DNA of 64,000 nt from Lactococcus sp. S-13 (GTDB taxonomy: Bacteria; Bacillota; Bacilli; Lactobacillales; Streptococcaceae), in assembly GCF_004210295.1 (NCBI RefSeq), contig NZ_SDAK01000001.1, positions 1,922,001 through 1,986,000 on the forward strand, in the 5' to 3' direction. A model generated the notes under the pieces. That model saw only the letters and a program-made list of their open reading frames with translations, made no database searches and was not told the DNA's origin. Shown piece after piece: positions 16,580 through 22,098 of this stretch (position 1 is the first letter of the stretch; each line of letters opens with the position of its first letter). The translations under genes were made by a program, and so were the position numbers.

Positions 16580-16648
16580 AACGAAGATTGTAGTGAGCAT
16601 ATTCTCACCACATAAACCGAGGGACTGCCAAAAACCCTCGGTTTTTTT
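16580..16648 (+). ncRNA. RNA II-type antisense antitoxin RNA, copy 1 (par/Fst family)
   Basis: Predicted transcript of about 69 bases from seven bases after the -10 to the T-run. Its 5' half carries ACGAAGATTGTAGTGAGCAT and CTCACC, a direct repeat of the sequence spanning the toxin start codon and ribosome site (16779-16808), so the RNA can base-pair with the toxin mRNA there. Its 3' half is a terminator hairpin (ACCGAGGG...CCCTCGGT, T7) whose loop carries CTGCCAAA. That is complementary to TTTGGCAG in the loop of the toxin mRNA terminator. This is the RNA I/RNA II layout known from plasmid pAD1 par: loop contact first, then pairing at the direct repeats. RNA boundaries are inferred. Confidence 0.8.
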
Positions 16649-16665
16649 ATTTTTTAATAAAAAAA

Positions 16666-16686
16666 CGTCCCTCTGCCAAAGGGACG
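16666..16686 (-). terminator. Toxin mRNA terminator, copy 1
   Basis: On the minus strand CGTCCCT-TTGGCAG-AGGGACG followed by T7. The loop is complementary to the antitoxin terminator loop. Confidence 0.8.
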
Positions 16687-16695
16687 AATAGTGGA

Positions 16696-16797
16696 TTAAA
16701 GGCGCTTATGTCGGTTTTTTAACCAGTCCTTGACCAGCTCAAGGATTACTCCAACCACTATTGGAGCGACAACTGATACGAAGATTGTTATGAGCAT
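16696..16797 (-). CDS. Fst-family type I toxin, copy 1 (33 residues)
   Basis: Minus-strand ATG at 16797 with an excellent ribosome site AAGGAGGTGAG. The product begins MLITIFVSVVAPIVVGVI, continues with a short acidic/basic stretch containing W25, and ends NRHKRL. It has the family hallmarks: one hydrophobic membrane helix with Ala-Pro-Ile-Val-x-Gly, then a charged tail. Fst-type peptides damage the membrane unless translation is blocked by the antisense RNA. The 5' leader can fold so that CCTTTCT pairs with AGAAAGG of the ribosome site, as in the pAD1 upstream helix. It is too short for normal gene finding. Recognition rests on peptide sequence plus the complete RNA II arrangement. Confidence 0.88.
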   Translation of the reverse strand: MLITIFVSVVAPIVVGVILELVKDWLKNRHKRL

Positions 16798-16850
16798 AAA
16801 CTCACCTCCTTTCTAAGGCAAAATTGCATCAGAAAGGTGCGCCACTAATT

Positions 16851-16856
16851 ATTATA
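16851..16856 (-). promoter_or_regulatory. -10 element of toxin copy 1
   Basis: TATAAT on the minus strand (ATTATA on plus), 54 bases upstream of the toxin start. The -35 is weak. The same element is conserved in copy 2 at 18562-18567. Confidence 0.6.
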
Positions 16857-17002
16857 GTATAAAATTGCTTAGCTACCCTACCTCTCAAATATTGGAAAAA
16901 CAACGAAAACCAGACCTAAAAAGCTCATGGGGGTTGCTTTATAATCTATTTTTTGTATGGCGATTTATTCAATGTTAGTCCAATATTGGGAGAAAATATC
17001 AT

Positions 17003-17018
17003 GTCACTTATAATTGAC
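17003..17018. promoter_or_regulatory. Candidate XRE operator 1 (GTCA-N8-TGAC)
   Basis: GTCACTTATAATTGAC overlaps the -35 region of the downstream promoter and has the same half-sites and spacing as 17050-17065. Confidence 0.5.
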
Positions 17019-17042
17019 ACAAGGAGTTTTTTGTGGTATTTT
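17014..17042 (+). promoter_or_regulatory. Promoter of the XRE/DUF3278 operon
   Basis: TTGACA (17014-17019), 17-base spacer, TATTTT (17037-17042). Confidence 0.55.
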
Positions 17043-17049
17043 TAATGTA

Positions 17050-17065
17050 GTCACATATATATGAC
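17050..17065. promoter_or_regulatory. Candidate XRE operator 2 (GTCA-N8-TGAC)
   Basis: GTCACATATATATGAC lies between promoter and coding region, 47 bases (about 4.5 helical turns) from operator 1. It covers the ATG at 17061, supporting the later TTG as the true start of the regulator. Confidence 0.5.
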
Positions 17066-17081
17066 CAAAGGAGTTGATTAC

Positions 17082-17285
17082 TTGAATAACGTAAGAATTT
17101 TTAGAGAAAAGGAAGGATTATCACAATTTGCCTTAGCTAAAGAAATTGGAGTAGCCAGGCAAACAATAAATTTAATAGAAAACAATAAGTACAATCCATC
17201 ATTAGATTTATGTATAAAATTGGCAAAGAGATTAAATTCAGATTTAAATGAACTATTTTGGGAGGAAAAAGCTGATGAAAAATAA
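17082..17285 (+). CDS. XRE-family helix-turn-helix regulator
   Basis: 67 residues from TTG 17082, which has ribosome site AAAGGAG eight bases upstream. The in-frame ATG at 17061 has no ribosome site. The product is a bare Cro/CI-type HTH: NNVRIFREKEGLSQFALAKE, then IGVARQTINLIENNKYNPSL and a final helix pair. This short class is usually paired with a small membrane protein, as here, and probably autoregulates through the GTCA-N8-TGAC sites. Its end overlaps the next gene by 11 bases. Confidence 0.85.
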   Translation: MNNVRIFREKEGLSQFALAKEIGVARQTINLIENNKYNPSLDLCIKLAKRLNSDLNELFWEEKADEK

Positions 17286-17808
17286 AGAACCTTTGAGAAT
17301 ACGGATAATCAGAAAATTTTATGGAATTGCTGGAGATTATGATGAATATAAAGAAAAAGAAGTAAATAGAATAGGAAATAATGCTTTTATGGGGTTATGG
17401 TGGTATTTTCTTATTGCAAGTTTTATAGCACTCTTTTTCGCATTTAAATACCCAGTACAAACATTATGGGTTTATCTTGGGAGTAATATACTTGTTGGGC
17501 TATTTGCCGTAAGTCTATATCTAATTATTGCCAGTCAAAAGAGTAGGTTGAATGATGTTGAAGTAGAAACATCAGACTTAAAAGTAGTTAAGAAAAAAGT
17601 CTTGAGGGCCGGGGTATTGGCTGGCATTCAATTTGGAATAAGTATGTATTTTTTAAGGATGCTAATGCTCTATGTAAGTGGTGATGGAAATATTGTTTCA
17701 TATTTCCACTCTCCAAAGAATTTAATCATGTCAATTTTACAAGCAATATTTTTTGGCGGATTTATCTACGCTATAGGTCGATTTAGGATAAAGAGAGCTA
17801 CTAAGTGA
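17275..17808 (+). CDS. DUF3278-type membrane protein
   Basis: 177 residues from ATG 17275 with ribosome site GGAGG (17261-17265); a longer in-frame start at 17248 overlaps the regulator more and lacks a ribosome site. An N-terminal amphipathic part (IRIIRKFYGIAGDYDEYKEK) is followed by four hydrophobic segments (about 42-60, 66-85, 118-138, 152-170). It matches the pattern of DUF3278 proteins encoded after small XRE regulators in Lactobacillales. Function is unknown. Confidence 0.7.
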   Translation: MKNKEPLRIRIIRKFYGIAGDYDEYKEKEVNRIGNNAFMGLWWYFLIASFIALFFAFKYPVQTLWVYLGSNILVGLFAVSLYLIIASQKSRLNDVEVETSDLKVVKKKVLRAGVLAGIQFGISMYFLRMLMLYVSGDGNIVSYFHSPKNLIMSILQAIFFGGFIYAIGRFRIKRATK

Positions 17809-17856
17809 CAAACCAAAAAAGAAATCAATTTCACGTTGCTTGAGAAGCTTGAAAAA

Positions 17857-17884
17857 ACTCATAACCGTTAAGTTATAAGTTTTT
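17857..17884 (+). terminator. Terminator of the XRE/DUF3278 operon
   Basis: ACTCATAAC-CGTTAA-GTTATAAGT then TTTT; one mismatch in the stem. A member of the recurrent hairpin family. Confidence 0.65.
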
Positions 17885-18002
17885 CCATTTTTTATATCTA
17901 TCCATTTGCTTACTATTGCTTTATGTCGTTTTATAATTTATACTTGAGTCAGGTATAGATTATGTGTGAAAGGAAGTATGGGATGATTAATTTCTGTTCT
18001 AT

Positions 18003-18116
18003 ATGTTAGGTGTAAATGAAATGACTCTAATTGGTATTGTTTTATTAGTTTTTATTGCTTTGGTGATAGCTATAATTCGATTCTTAATTAAATTTTTAAA
18101 AAATAAAAGTGATTAA
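18003..18116 (+). CDS. Possible 37-residue single-membrane-span peptide
   Basis: Open frame MLGVNEMTLIGIVLLVFIAL, continuing with a hydrophobic helix and the basic tail IKFLKNKSD. The composition is that of a genuine one-helix membrane peptide, but no good ribosome site precedes either Met, and AAGGAAG at 17970 serves an unrelated short frame. It could be a real small protein or decayed sequence. Confidence 0.3.
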   Translation: MLGVNEMTLIGIVLLVFIALVIAIIRFLIKFLKNKSD

Positions 18117-18261
18117 GATATGCCTTAAACACTGTGTTGTTGATTATAAGTAAAAACTTTGAACTGTACTATTAAAAATGGATAGAAAAGAAAATTCCAT
18201 AACAGGAATAAGTGTTGCCACTCCAAAAGAAGATTTGTAAAAACAACAAAGAATAAAGTAG

Positions 18262-18289
18262 TTGACAAAGAATATTGAAATGTTATAAT
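18262..18289 (+). promoter_or_regulatory. Promoter of antitoxin RNA, copy 2
   Basis: TTGACA (18262-18267), 16-base spacer, TATAAT (18284-18289), in the same position relative to the RNA as copy 1. Confidence 0.85.
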
Positions 18290-18295
18290 AAAAGT

Positions 18296-18362
18296 AACGA
18301 AGATTTGTGGGAGTGGTATCTCACAAGACAAGCCGAGGAACTGCGAATTTCTCGGTTTTTTT
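18296..18362 (+). ncRNA. RNA II-type antisense antitoxin RNA, copy 2
   Basis: Predicted about 67-base RNA. ACGAAGATTTGTGGGAGTGG plus TATCTCAC repeats the toxin start/ribosome-site region at 18489-18517. The terminator hairpin CCGAG...CTCGG (T7) has CTGCGAA in its loop, complementary to TTCGCAG in the loop of the copy 2 toxin terminator. The loop differs from copy 1 (CTGCCAAA), and the partner has changed to match. Ends inferred from promoter and T-run. Confidence 0.78.
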
Positions 18363-18374
18363 ATGCAAAAAAAA

Positions 18375-18398
18375 CGCCCAGTTCTGCGAAACTGAGCG
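18375..18398 (-). terminator. Toxin mRNA terminator, copy 2
   Basis: Minus-strand stem CGCTCAGTT/AACTGGGCG (one mismatch) with loop TCGCAG, then a T-run. Confidence 0.75.
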
Positions 18399-18406
18399 AA
18401 TGTGGA

Positions 18407-18508
18407 CTAATGGCGCTTATGTCGGTCTTTCAACCAATCCTTGACCAGCTCAAGGATTACTCCAACCACAATAGGAGCGACTACTGATACGAAGATTTGC
18501 AGAAGCAT
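18407..18508 (-). CDS. Fst-family type I toxin, copy 2 (33 residues)
   Basis: Minus-strand ATG at 18508, ribosome site GGAAGGGGGTGAGA. The product begins MLLQIFVSVVAPIVVGVI and ends DRHKRH; apart from residues 3-4, 28 and 33 it is the same as copy 1. Same membrane-helix plus charged-tail layout and the same local RNA arrangement, so it is likely active and controlled by its own antisense RNA. The plus-strand frame at 18275-18487 across this locus has no ribosome site and is rejected. Confidence 0.87.
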   Translation of the reverse strand: MLLQIFVSVVAPIVVGVILELVKDWLKDRHKRH

Positions 18509-18561
18509 TATCTCACCCCCTTCCTAAGGCATTTCTGCATTGGTAAGGTGCGCCACTGATT

Positions 18562-18567
18562 ATTATA
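18562..18567 (-). promoter_or_regulatory. -10 element of toxin copy 2
   Basis: TATAAT on the minus strand, 54 bases upstream of the start, the same spacing as copy 1. Confidence 0.55.
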
Positions 18568-18642
18568 GCATAAAAACAATCATCTATCATATCTCTCAAA
18601 TACTGAAAAATTAACGAAAAAATGACTCATAATGGTTAAATC

Positions 18643-18667
18643 TGATGTGACCCCCAAAAGTTAGACC
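18643..18667 (+). repeat. IS left inverted repeat
   Basis: TGATGTGACCCCCAAAAGTT plus AGACC; see the element entry. Confidence 0.85.
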
Positions 18668-18696
18668 AAAAATCTAACATTTGGAGGTCTTTTATT

Positions 18697-19271
18697 ATGA
18701 CAAAATACTCGCCAGAGTTTAAACTAAAAATTGTAAGGGAATATTTAGAAGGGGAAATAAGCGCTGCTGAGTTGGCACAAAAATACAACATCTTGTCTTC
18801 TGGGGGAGGGAAGGTTGGATAAAAGAATATCGCCTCAGGGGAAAGGCTGCTTTTCAAAAAAATTCTAAAGAGAAAAAGAATTATAGTACCGAGTTTAAAG
18901 AAAATGCAGTAAAATTATACTTAACAACTGATTTTACCTATCAAGAAGTTTCCTGCCAGCTAGATATTCGTACTATGGGGCTACTTTGTACTTGGGTAAA
19001 TCAATACAGAAAATATGGAGAGATTCCTGAACCAAAAAAACATGGTCGAAGACGGAATATGGAGTTAAAAAATCCTATGAGTGACGTATCTAATTCCTCA
19101 GATGAAGCATATTTACAACATATCAAAGAACTAGAAAAAGAACTTCGCTATGCCAAAATCGAGGTCAAATATTTAAAAGGGCTACGGAGATTGGGAAACA
19201 AGGTTCCAATGAACAAAAAGCAAAACTCATTCACAATCTCCGAAAAAAATTCAAACTCAAAGAAATCTTAG
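18697..19271 (+). pseudogene. IS orfA (HTH protein), one frameshift
   Basis: ATG 18697 starts MTKYSPEFKLKIVREYLEGE, an IS3-family OrfA HTH (AAELAQKYNI). Near 18800 one base is lost (expected text ends in a Trp-Ile-Lys; here SSGGGKVG stop). The next frame then continues KEYRLRGKAAFQKNSKEKKN and a second HTH (NAVKLYLTTDFTYQEVSCQL) to 19271, with a coiled-coil-like end (HIKELEKELRYAKIEVKYLK). Unless the frame change is bypassed, full OrfA is not made. Confidence 0.8.
19172..19178 (+). promoter_or_regulatory. Slippery heptamer for -1 frameshift between orfA and orfB
   Basis: T TTA AAA in the orfA reading frame, the canonical X XXY YYZ form, placed where orfA and orfB overlap. Slipping back one base joins KYLK to RATEIGKQGSNEQK in the orfB frame. 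Confidence 0.6.
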
Positions 19272-19402
19272 AGATTACAAAGTTTCCTAAAGCGACATAC
19301 TTCTATTGGAAAGCACGCTTTGAACGCCCTAATACAGATGAAAGTCTAGAGCAAGAACTTCTCTTAATCCATGATAAAAACCCTAATTATGGATATCGTC
19401 GG

Positions 19403-20092
19403 ATGGTACAAGCATTAAGACGGGAAGGATTCTTTATCAATCATAAAAAAGTTCAACGTTTAATGAAAAAGTTAGGAATTTGTGTGTCCTCCTACTGGCA
19501 TAAGTCACGGAAGTACAATTCGTATAAAGGAACTGTAGGTAGAATCGCTAAAAATAAACTTCGTCGTCGCTTTTGGACTAGCATTCCTCATCAAAAAATC
19601 ACAACAGATACGACAGAATTCAAATATTATGAAGATGGGGTTCAACGTAAGCTTTATCTTAACCCTTTTCTTGACCTCTTTAACAACGAAATTATTGCAT
19701 ATAATATTTCTAAAGCTCCTACTTATCAATCAATTTCAAATGCCTTAGAACAAGCAGTACAAATTACCTCAGATTGTCAATACAGACGTACTTTCCACTC
19801 TGACCAAGGATGGGGATATCAAATGAAACAATATTCTATACTCCTCAAGAAAAATAAAATATTTCAATCTATGAGCCGTAAAGGAAATTGTTATGATAAT
19901 GCGGTGATGGAAAATTTTTTGGGGTTACTCAAGCAAGAAATTTATTATGGTTATGTTTTCTTGTCTTTTAAAGCACTTCAAACAGCCCTTAAAGATTTTA
20001 TTTATTATTATAATCATGAACGAATTAAAAAGAAATTAGGCTGGAGATCTCCAATAGAGTATCGTCTGTGCCACGAAATAATAAATAAATAA
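19403..20092 (+). CDS. IS3-family transposase OrfB (DDE integrase core)
   Basis: The first ATG of the frame is at 19403, but the frame is open back to the slippery site near 19175 (text KLIHNLRKKFKLKEILEITK, YGYRRM), so the natural product is probably an OrfA-OrfB fusion. The catalytic triad is visible: Asp in TDTTEFKYY, Asp in HSDQGWGYQ, Glu in YDNAVMENFLGLLKQE. The end NHERIKKKLGWRSPIEYR is typical. The orfB part appears intact. Confidence 0.9.
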   Translation: MVQALRREGFFINHKKVQRLMKKLGICVSSYWHKSRKYNSYKGTVGRIAKNKLRRRFWTSIPHQKITTDTTEFKYYEDGVQRKLYLNPFLDLFNNEIIAYNISKAPTYQSISNALEQAVQITSDCQYRRTFHSDQGWGYQMKQYSILLKKNKIFQSMSRKGNCYDNAVMENFLGLLKQEIYYGYVFLSFKALQTALKDFIYYYNHERIKKKLGWRSPIEYRLCHEIINK

Positions 20093-20106
20093 AGATTGAT
20101 AAAAAT

Positions 20107-20135
20107 TTGACTTAATAATATCTATTAGATAAAAT
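20107..20135 (+). promoter_or_regulatory. Promoter of the IS passenger gene
   Basis: TTGACT (20107-20112), 17-base spacer, TAAAAT (20130-20135), between orfB and the phosphorylase gene. Confidence 0.65.
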
Positions 20136-20217
20136 CAGGCAATACAGTATATATTACTATGAACAATTATAAAATATATTTTAGTTATTCATACAATAGT
20201 TTAAAGGAGGAATAAAA

Positions 20218-20994
20218 GTGTGGTATTTTGAAGAAGATAACACAAGCCCAATAATCACCGGCAAAAAGCAGGCTCAATCAAATCATGGGAATATTAATCT
20301 TAAGCCCTTGCCAAAAACTGCCGTTCTTTTGTATATGAGGGGGTTAGAATCTATAAAAGAAAAGTATCAACTTGAACTAATTTCGAAAAAATTTCCTAGA
20401 TTTTTAAATTCTTGCCCAATTTATAAAGTTCCAGAGAGTGAAGTCTGTTTATTAGATGGGGGACGTGGTGCCCCAATGGCAGTAGATACGATTGAAGTCC
20501 TCAAATCATATGGTGTTGAGAACATAATTTCAATAGGTTTAATGGGTTCAATAGTAGGGGGAGTTGATGTAGGTGATATTGTAATCCCAAGTAAGGCTTA
20601 TGTAGAAGAAGGGGCATCATTACATTATTATAAAAAAATTGAATATAGCACACCAAATTTAGAATTATTAAATGTAATTTCTGAAAAAAGTCCTGACTCA
20701 ATAGTAAGACCAATTATTACCACAGACTCAATATATAGGCAAACTTATTATAAAGAAAAGTTATGGAGAAACAAAGGTTGTGTAGGAATTGATATGGAAA
20801 CGTCAGCTTTATTTTCAGTTGGAAGGTATTTAAGTATGAACGTTTGCTCAGCGTTAATGGTCTCTGATAAACATCCCATTGATCAATTTCAAGAAAGTTG
20901 GGGATGGAAATTAACTGAAAGTCAGCGACAAGAATTTTTAGAAAATATGCTTAATATTATATTGTTAACTTTTAAAACAAAAAAGATGAGGTAA
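20218..20994 (+). CDS. Nucleoside phosphorylase family protein (IS passenger)
   Basis: 258 residues. GTG start with ribosome site AAAGGAGG seven bases upstream. PNP/uridine phosphorylase-family motifs: LLDGGRGAPMAVDTIEVLKS, IISIGLMGSIVGGVDVGDIV, the base/ribose-binding GIDMETSALFSVGRYLSMNV, and SALMVSDKHP. It cleaves a nucleoside with phosphate to base plus (deoxy)ribose-1-phosphate; the preferred base is not predictable. It has its own promoter, lies wholly between the IS inverted repeats, and its stop is 38 bases from the right IS end, with a hairpin (AGATGAG...CTCATCT) in between. There is no functional link to either neighbour outside the element. Confidence 0.85.
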   Translation: MWYFEEDNTSPIITGKKQAQSNHGNINLKPLPKTAVLLYMRGLESIKEKYQLELISKKFPRFLNSCPIYKVPESEVCLLDGGRGAPMAVDTIEVLKSYGVENIISIGLMGSIVGGVDVGDIVIPSKAYVEEGASLHYYKKIEYSTPNLELLNVISEKSPDSIVRPIITTDSIYRQTYYKEKLWRNKGCVGIDMETSALFSVGRYLSMNVCSALMVSDKHPIDQFQESWGWKLTESQRQEFLENMLNIILLTFKTKKMR

Positions 20995-21008
20995 TTTCTC
21001 ATCTAAAA

Positions 21009-21032
21009 GTCCAACTTTTGGGGTTCACATCA
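21009..21032 (-). repeat. IS right inverted repeat
   Basis: Inward reading TGATGTGAACCCCAAAAGTT, partner of 18643-18667. Confidence 0.85.
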
Positions 21033-21071
21033 GTTTTCTATAAAAGGGGTTCTTTTTAATAAAAATATAAA

Positions 21072-21449
21072 TTATATGTGTTGTCGTCGAATTTTTAATC
21101 GATTCATAAAGAATGCTAACGGTGGAAATATGATGAATGTAGATAAAGCGTGGACGAAGTCGAAAGGAACGCCAGAAAGGTAATACCCTAAAAAGCCGCT
21201 GGTTCCAAAACCATAGATTATTCCTGAGAATAGAGTAATGCAGATTCCGTAAGAAAATACACCAGTCACAAGTATCGTGATAATCATAATCCATAAACTA
21301 TTTGTAAGCCCTAAAAAAAGGGAAAAAGCAAAAAACATTGCAGTGATTGGTTTAACATTAGGGAGAAATGCGAACCAAATTCTAAGAGTTGAGCACAGCG
21401 CTGCTAAAACAGCGATTAATGCTAGGCGGTGTATTAAGTTATTGTTCAT
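21072..21449 (-). CDS. ECF transporter S component, cobalamin type (shortened)
   Basis: 125 residues, very hydrophobic: RLALIAVLAALCSTLRIWFA, KPITAMFFAFSLFLGLTNSL, then FLGYYLSGVPFDFVHALSTF. This resembles the solitary B12-type S components, but the family is about 170-190 residues with six membrane segments; here the middle (after ILVTGVF and after SGIIYGF) looks collapsed, so part of the fold is missing. The start and end are family-like. It is last in the ethanolamine operon, where cobalamin uptake makes sense, and would rely on the EcfA1A2T module at the left end of the window. Possibly a decayed gene. Confidence 0.55.
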   Translation of the reverse strand: MNNNLIHRLALIAVLAALCSTLRIWFAFLPNVKPITAMFFAFSLFLGLTNSLWIMIITILVTGVFSYGICITLFSGIIYGFGTSGFLGYYLSGVPFDFVHALSTFIIFPPLAFFMNRLKIRRQHI

Positions 21450-21585
21450 ATTATAAAGTTTTCCTCTGGTTATTTGCTATGTGAGATTGAAGATTTATCT
21501 ATTTTTGTATGGATTGAACAATCGTAGTTGATTAAATAGCTATTTATAATCAATTGATGAGTAGATTTTGTTACTTGTATGAGCA

Positions 21586-22098
21586 TTAATAATAAATATC
21601 ACCTACTCCTGAGTTTTTATTGACAATCCGTGCCAAGGTGAAAAAATAATCTGAAAGTCGATTGATAAACTTAAGGAGTTCGCCTTCTTCTTGGTTTAGT
21701 AAAACGAGGTGACGCTCTGTTCGTCTTGCGATTGTTCTGCAAATATGCAAAATAGAAGCTCCTTGTTGACCATTCGGTAATATAAATTGGTTGAGTTCGG
21801 GGAGTAACTCACTATATTTATCAATTTTTTTCTCTAGTGATCTAGTGAATTTGCTTGTTATTTTTTCTGGTTTAATCCCTTGAAGATCACTTGAAAAATC
21901 AAAAAGTTGATGTTGTATCTCTAACAATTCTAAAGTGAGTTCTTTTTCTTTAGTGAGAAAACTGATTGCTAAACCGATGTAACTATTAAGCTCATCCAAG
22001 TTTCCTAGAACTTCAAATAGTTGATTTGACTTAGCAAGAAGTTTCCCGTCAAATGTTCTTGTCTTCCCTGTATCACCAAATCTTGTATATATTCTCAT
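21586..22098 (-). CDS. pduO: PduO-type ATP:cob(I)alamin adenosyltransferase
   Basis: 170 residues. [20 protein letters not shown] is the ATP-binding N-terminal motif; the conserved C-terminal helices show ASILHICRTIARRTERHLVL and INRLSDYFFTLARI. It transfers 5'-deoxyadenosyl from ATP to cob(I)alamin, making adenosylcobalamin, the cofactor of the EutBC lyase encoded upstream. Its start overlaps the permease stop by four bases. Confidence 0.9.
   Translation of the reverse strand: MRIYTRFGDTGKTRTFDGKLLAKSNQLFEVLGNLDELNSYIGLAISFLTKEKELTLELLEIQHQLFDFSSDLQGIKPEKITSKFTRSLEKKIDKYSELLPELNQFILPNGQQGASILHICRTIARRTERHLVLLNQEEGELLKFINRLSDYFFTLARIVNKNSGVGDIYY

Larger units (their letters stand above)
16485..16910. 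repeat. Diverged repeat, copy 1 (resolvase 3' end plus Fst locus)
   Basis: The segment starting ACAGGAATAAGT in the resolvase tail and ending near CTCTCAAATATTGGAAAAAC is clearly related to 18202-18625. Both contain a resolvase C-terminal end, an antisense RNA gene and a toxin gene in the same arrangement, and they flank the XRE/DUF3278 pair. Confidence 0.8.
18202..18625. repeat. Diverged repeat, copy 2 (resolvase 3' remnant plus Fst locus)
   Basis: Begins ACAGGAATAAGTGTTGCCAC, matching the resolvase tail at 16485, and ends before the IS left end. The intervening resolvase body is missing; only about 60 bases of its 3' end remain (18202-18260), with frame lost. Confidence 0.75.
18643..21032 (+). 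mobile_element. IS3-family (IS150-like) element carrying a nucleoside phosphorylase gene
   Basis: Terminal inverted repeats: left TGATGTGACCCCCAAAAGTT (18643), right, read inward, TGATGTGAACCCCAAAAGTT (ending 21032): 19 of 20 match. Inside are orfA (one frameshift), orfB with an intact DDE set, and, after orfB, a complete phosphorylase gene. No second right-end repeat is seen directly after orfB at 20092. No convincing target-site duplication was found (left flank AATC, right flank GTTT), so the present ends may have arisen by one-ended or recombinational events. Confidence 0.82.

Noticed and set aside
18275-18487. 70-codon plus-strand frame over toxin copy 2
   Set aside because: No ribosome site; it crosses the antitoxin RNA, its terminator and the toxin gene on the other strand.
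18636-18857. 73-codon minus-strand frame at the IS left end
   Set aside because: Antisense to orfA and the inverted repeat; no ribosome site.
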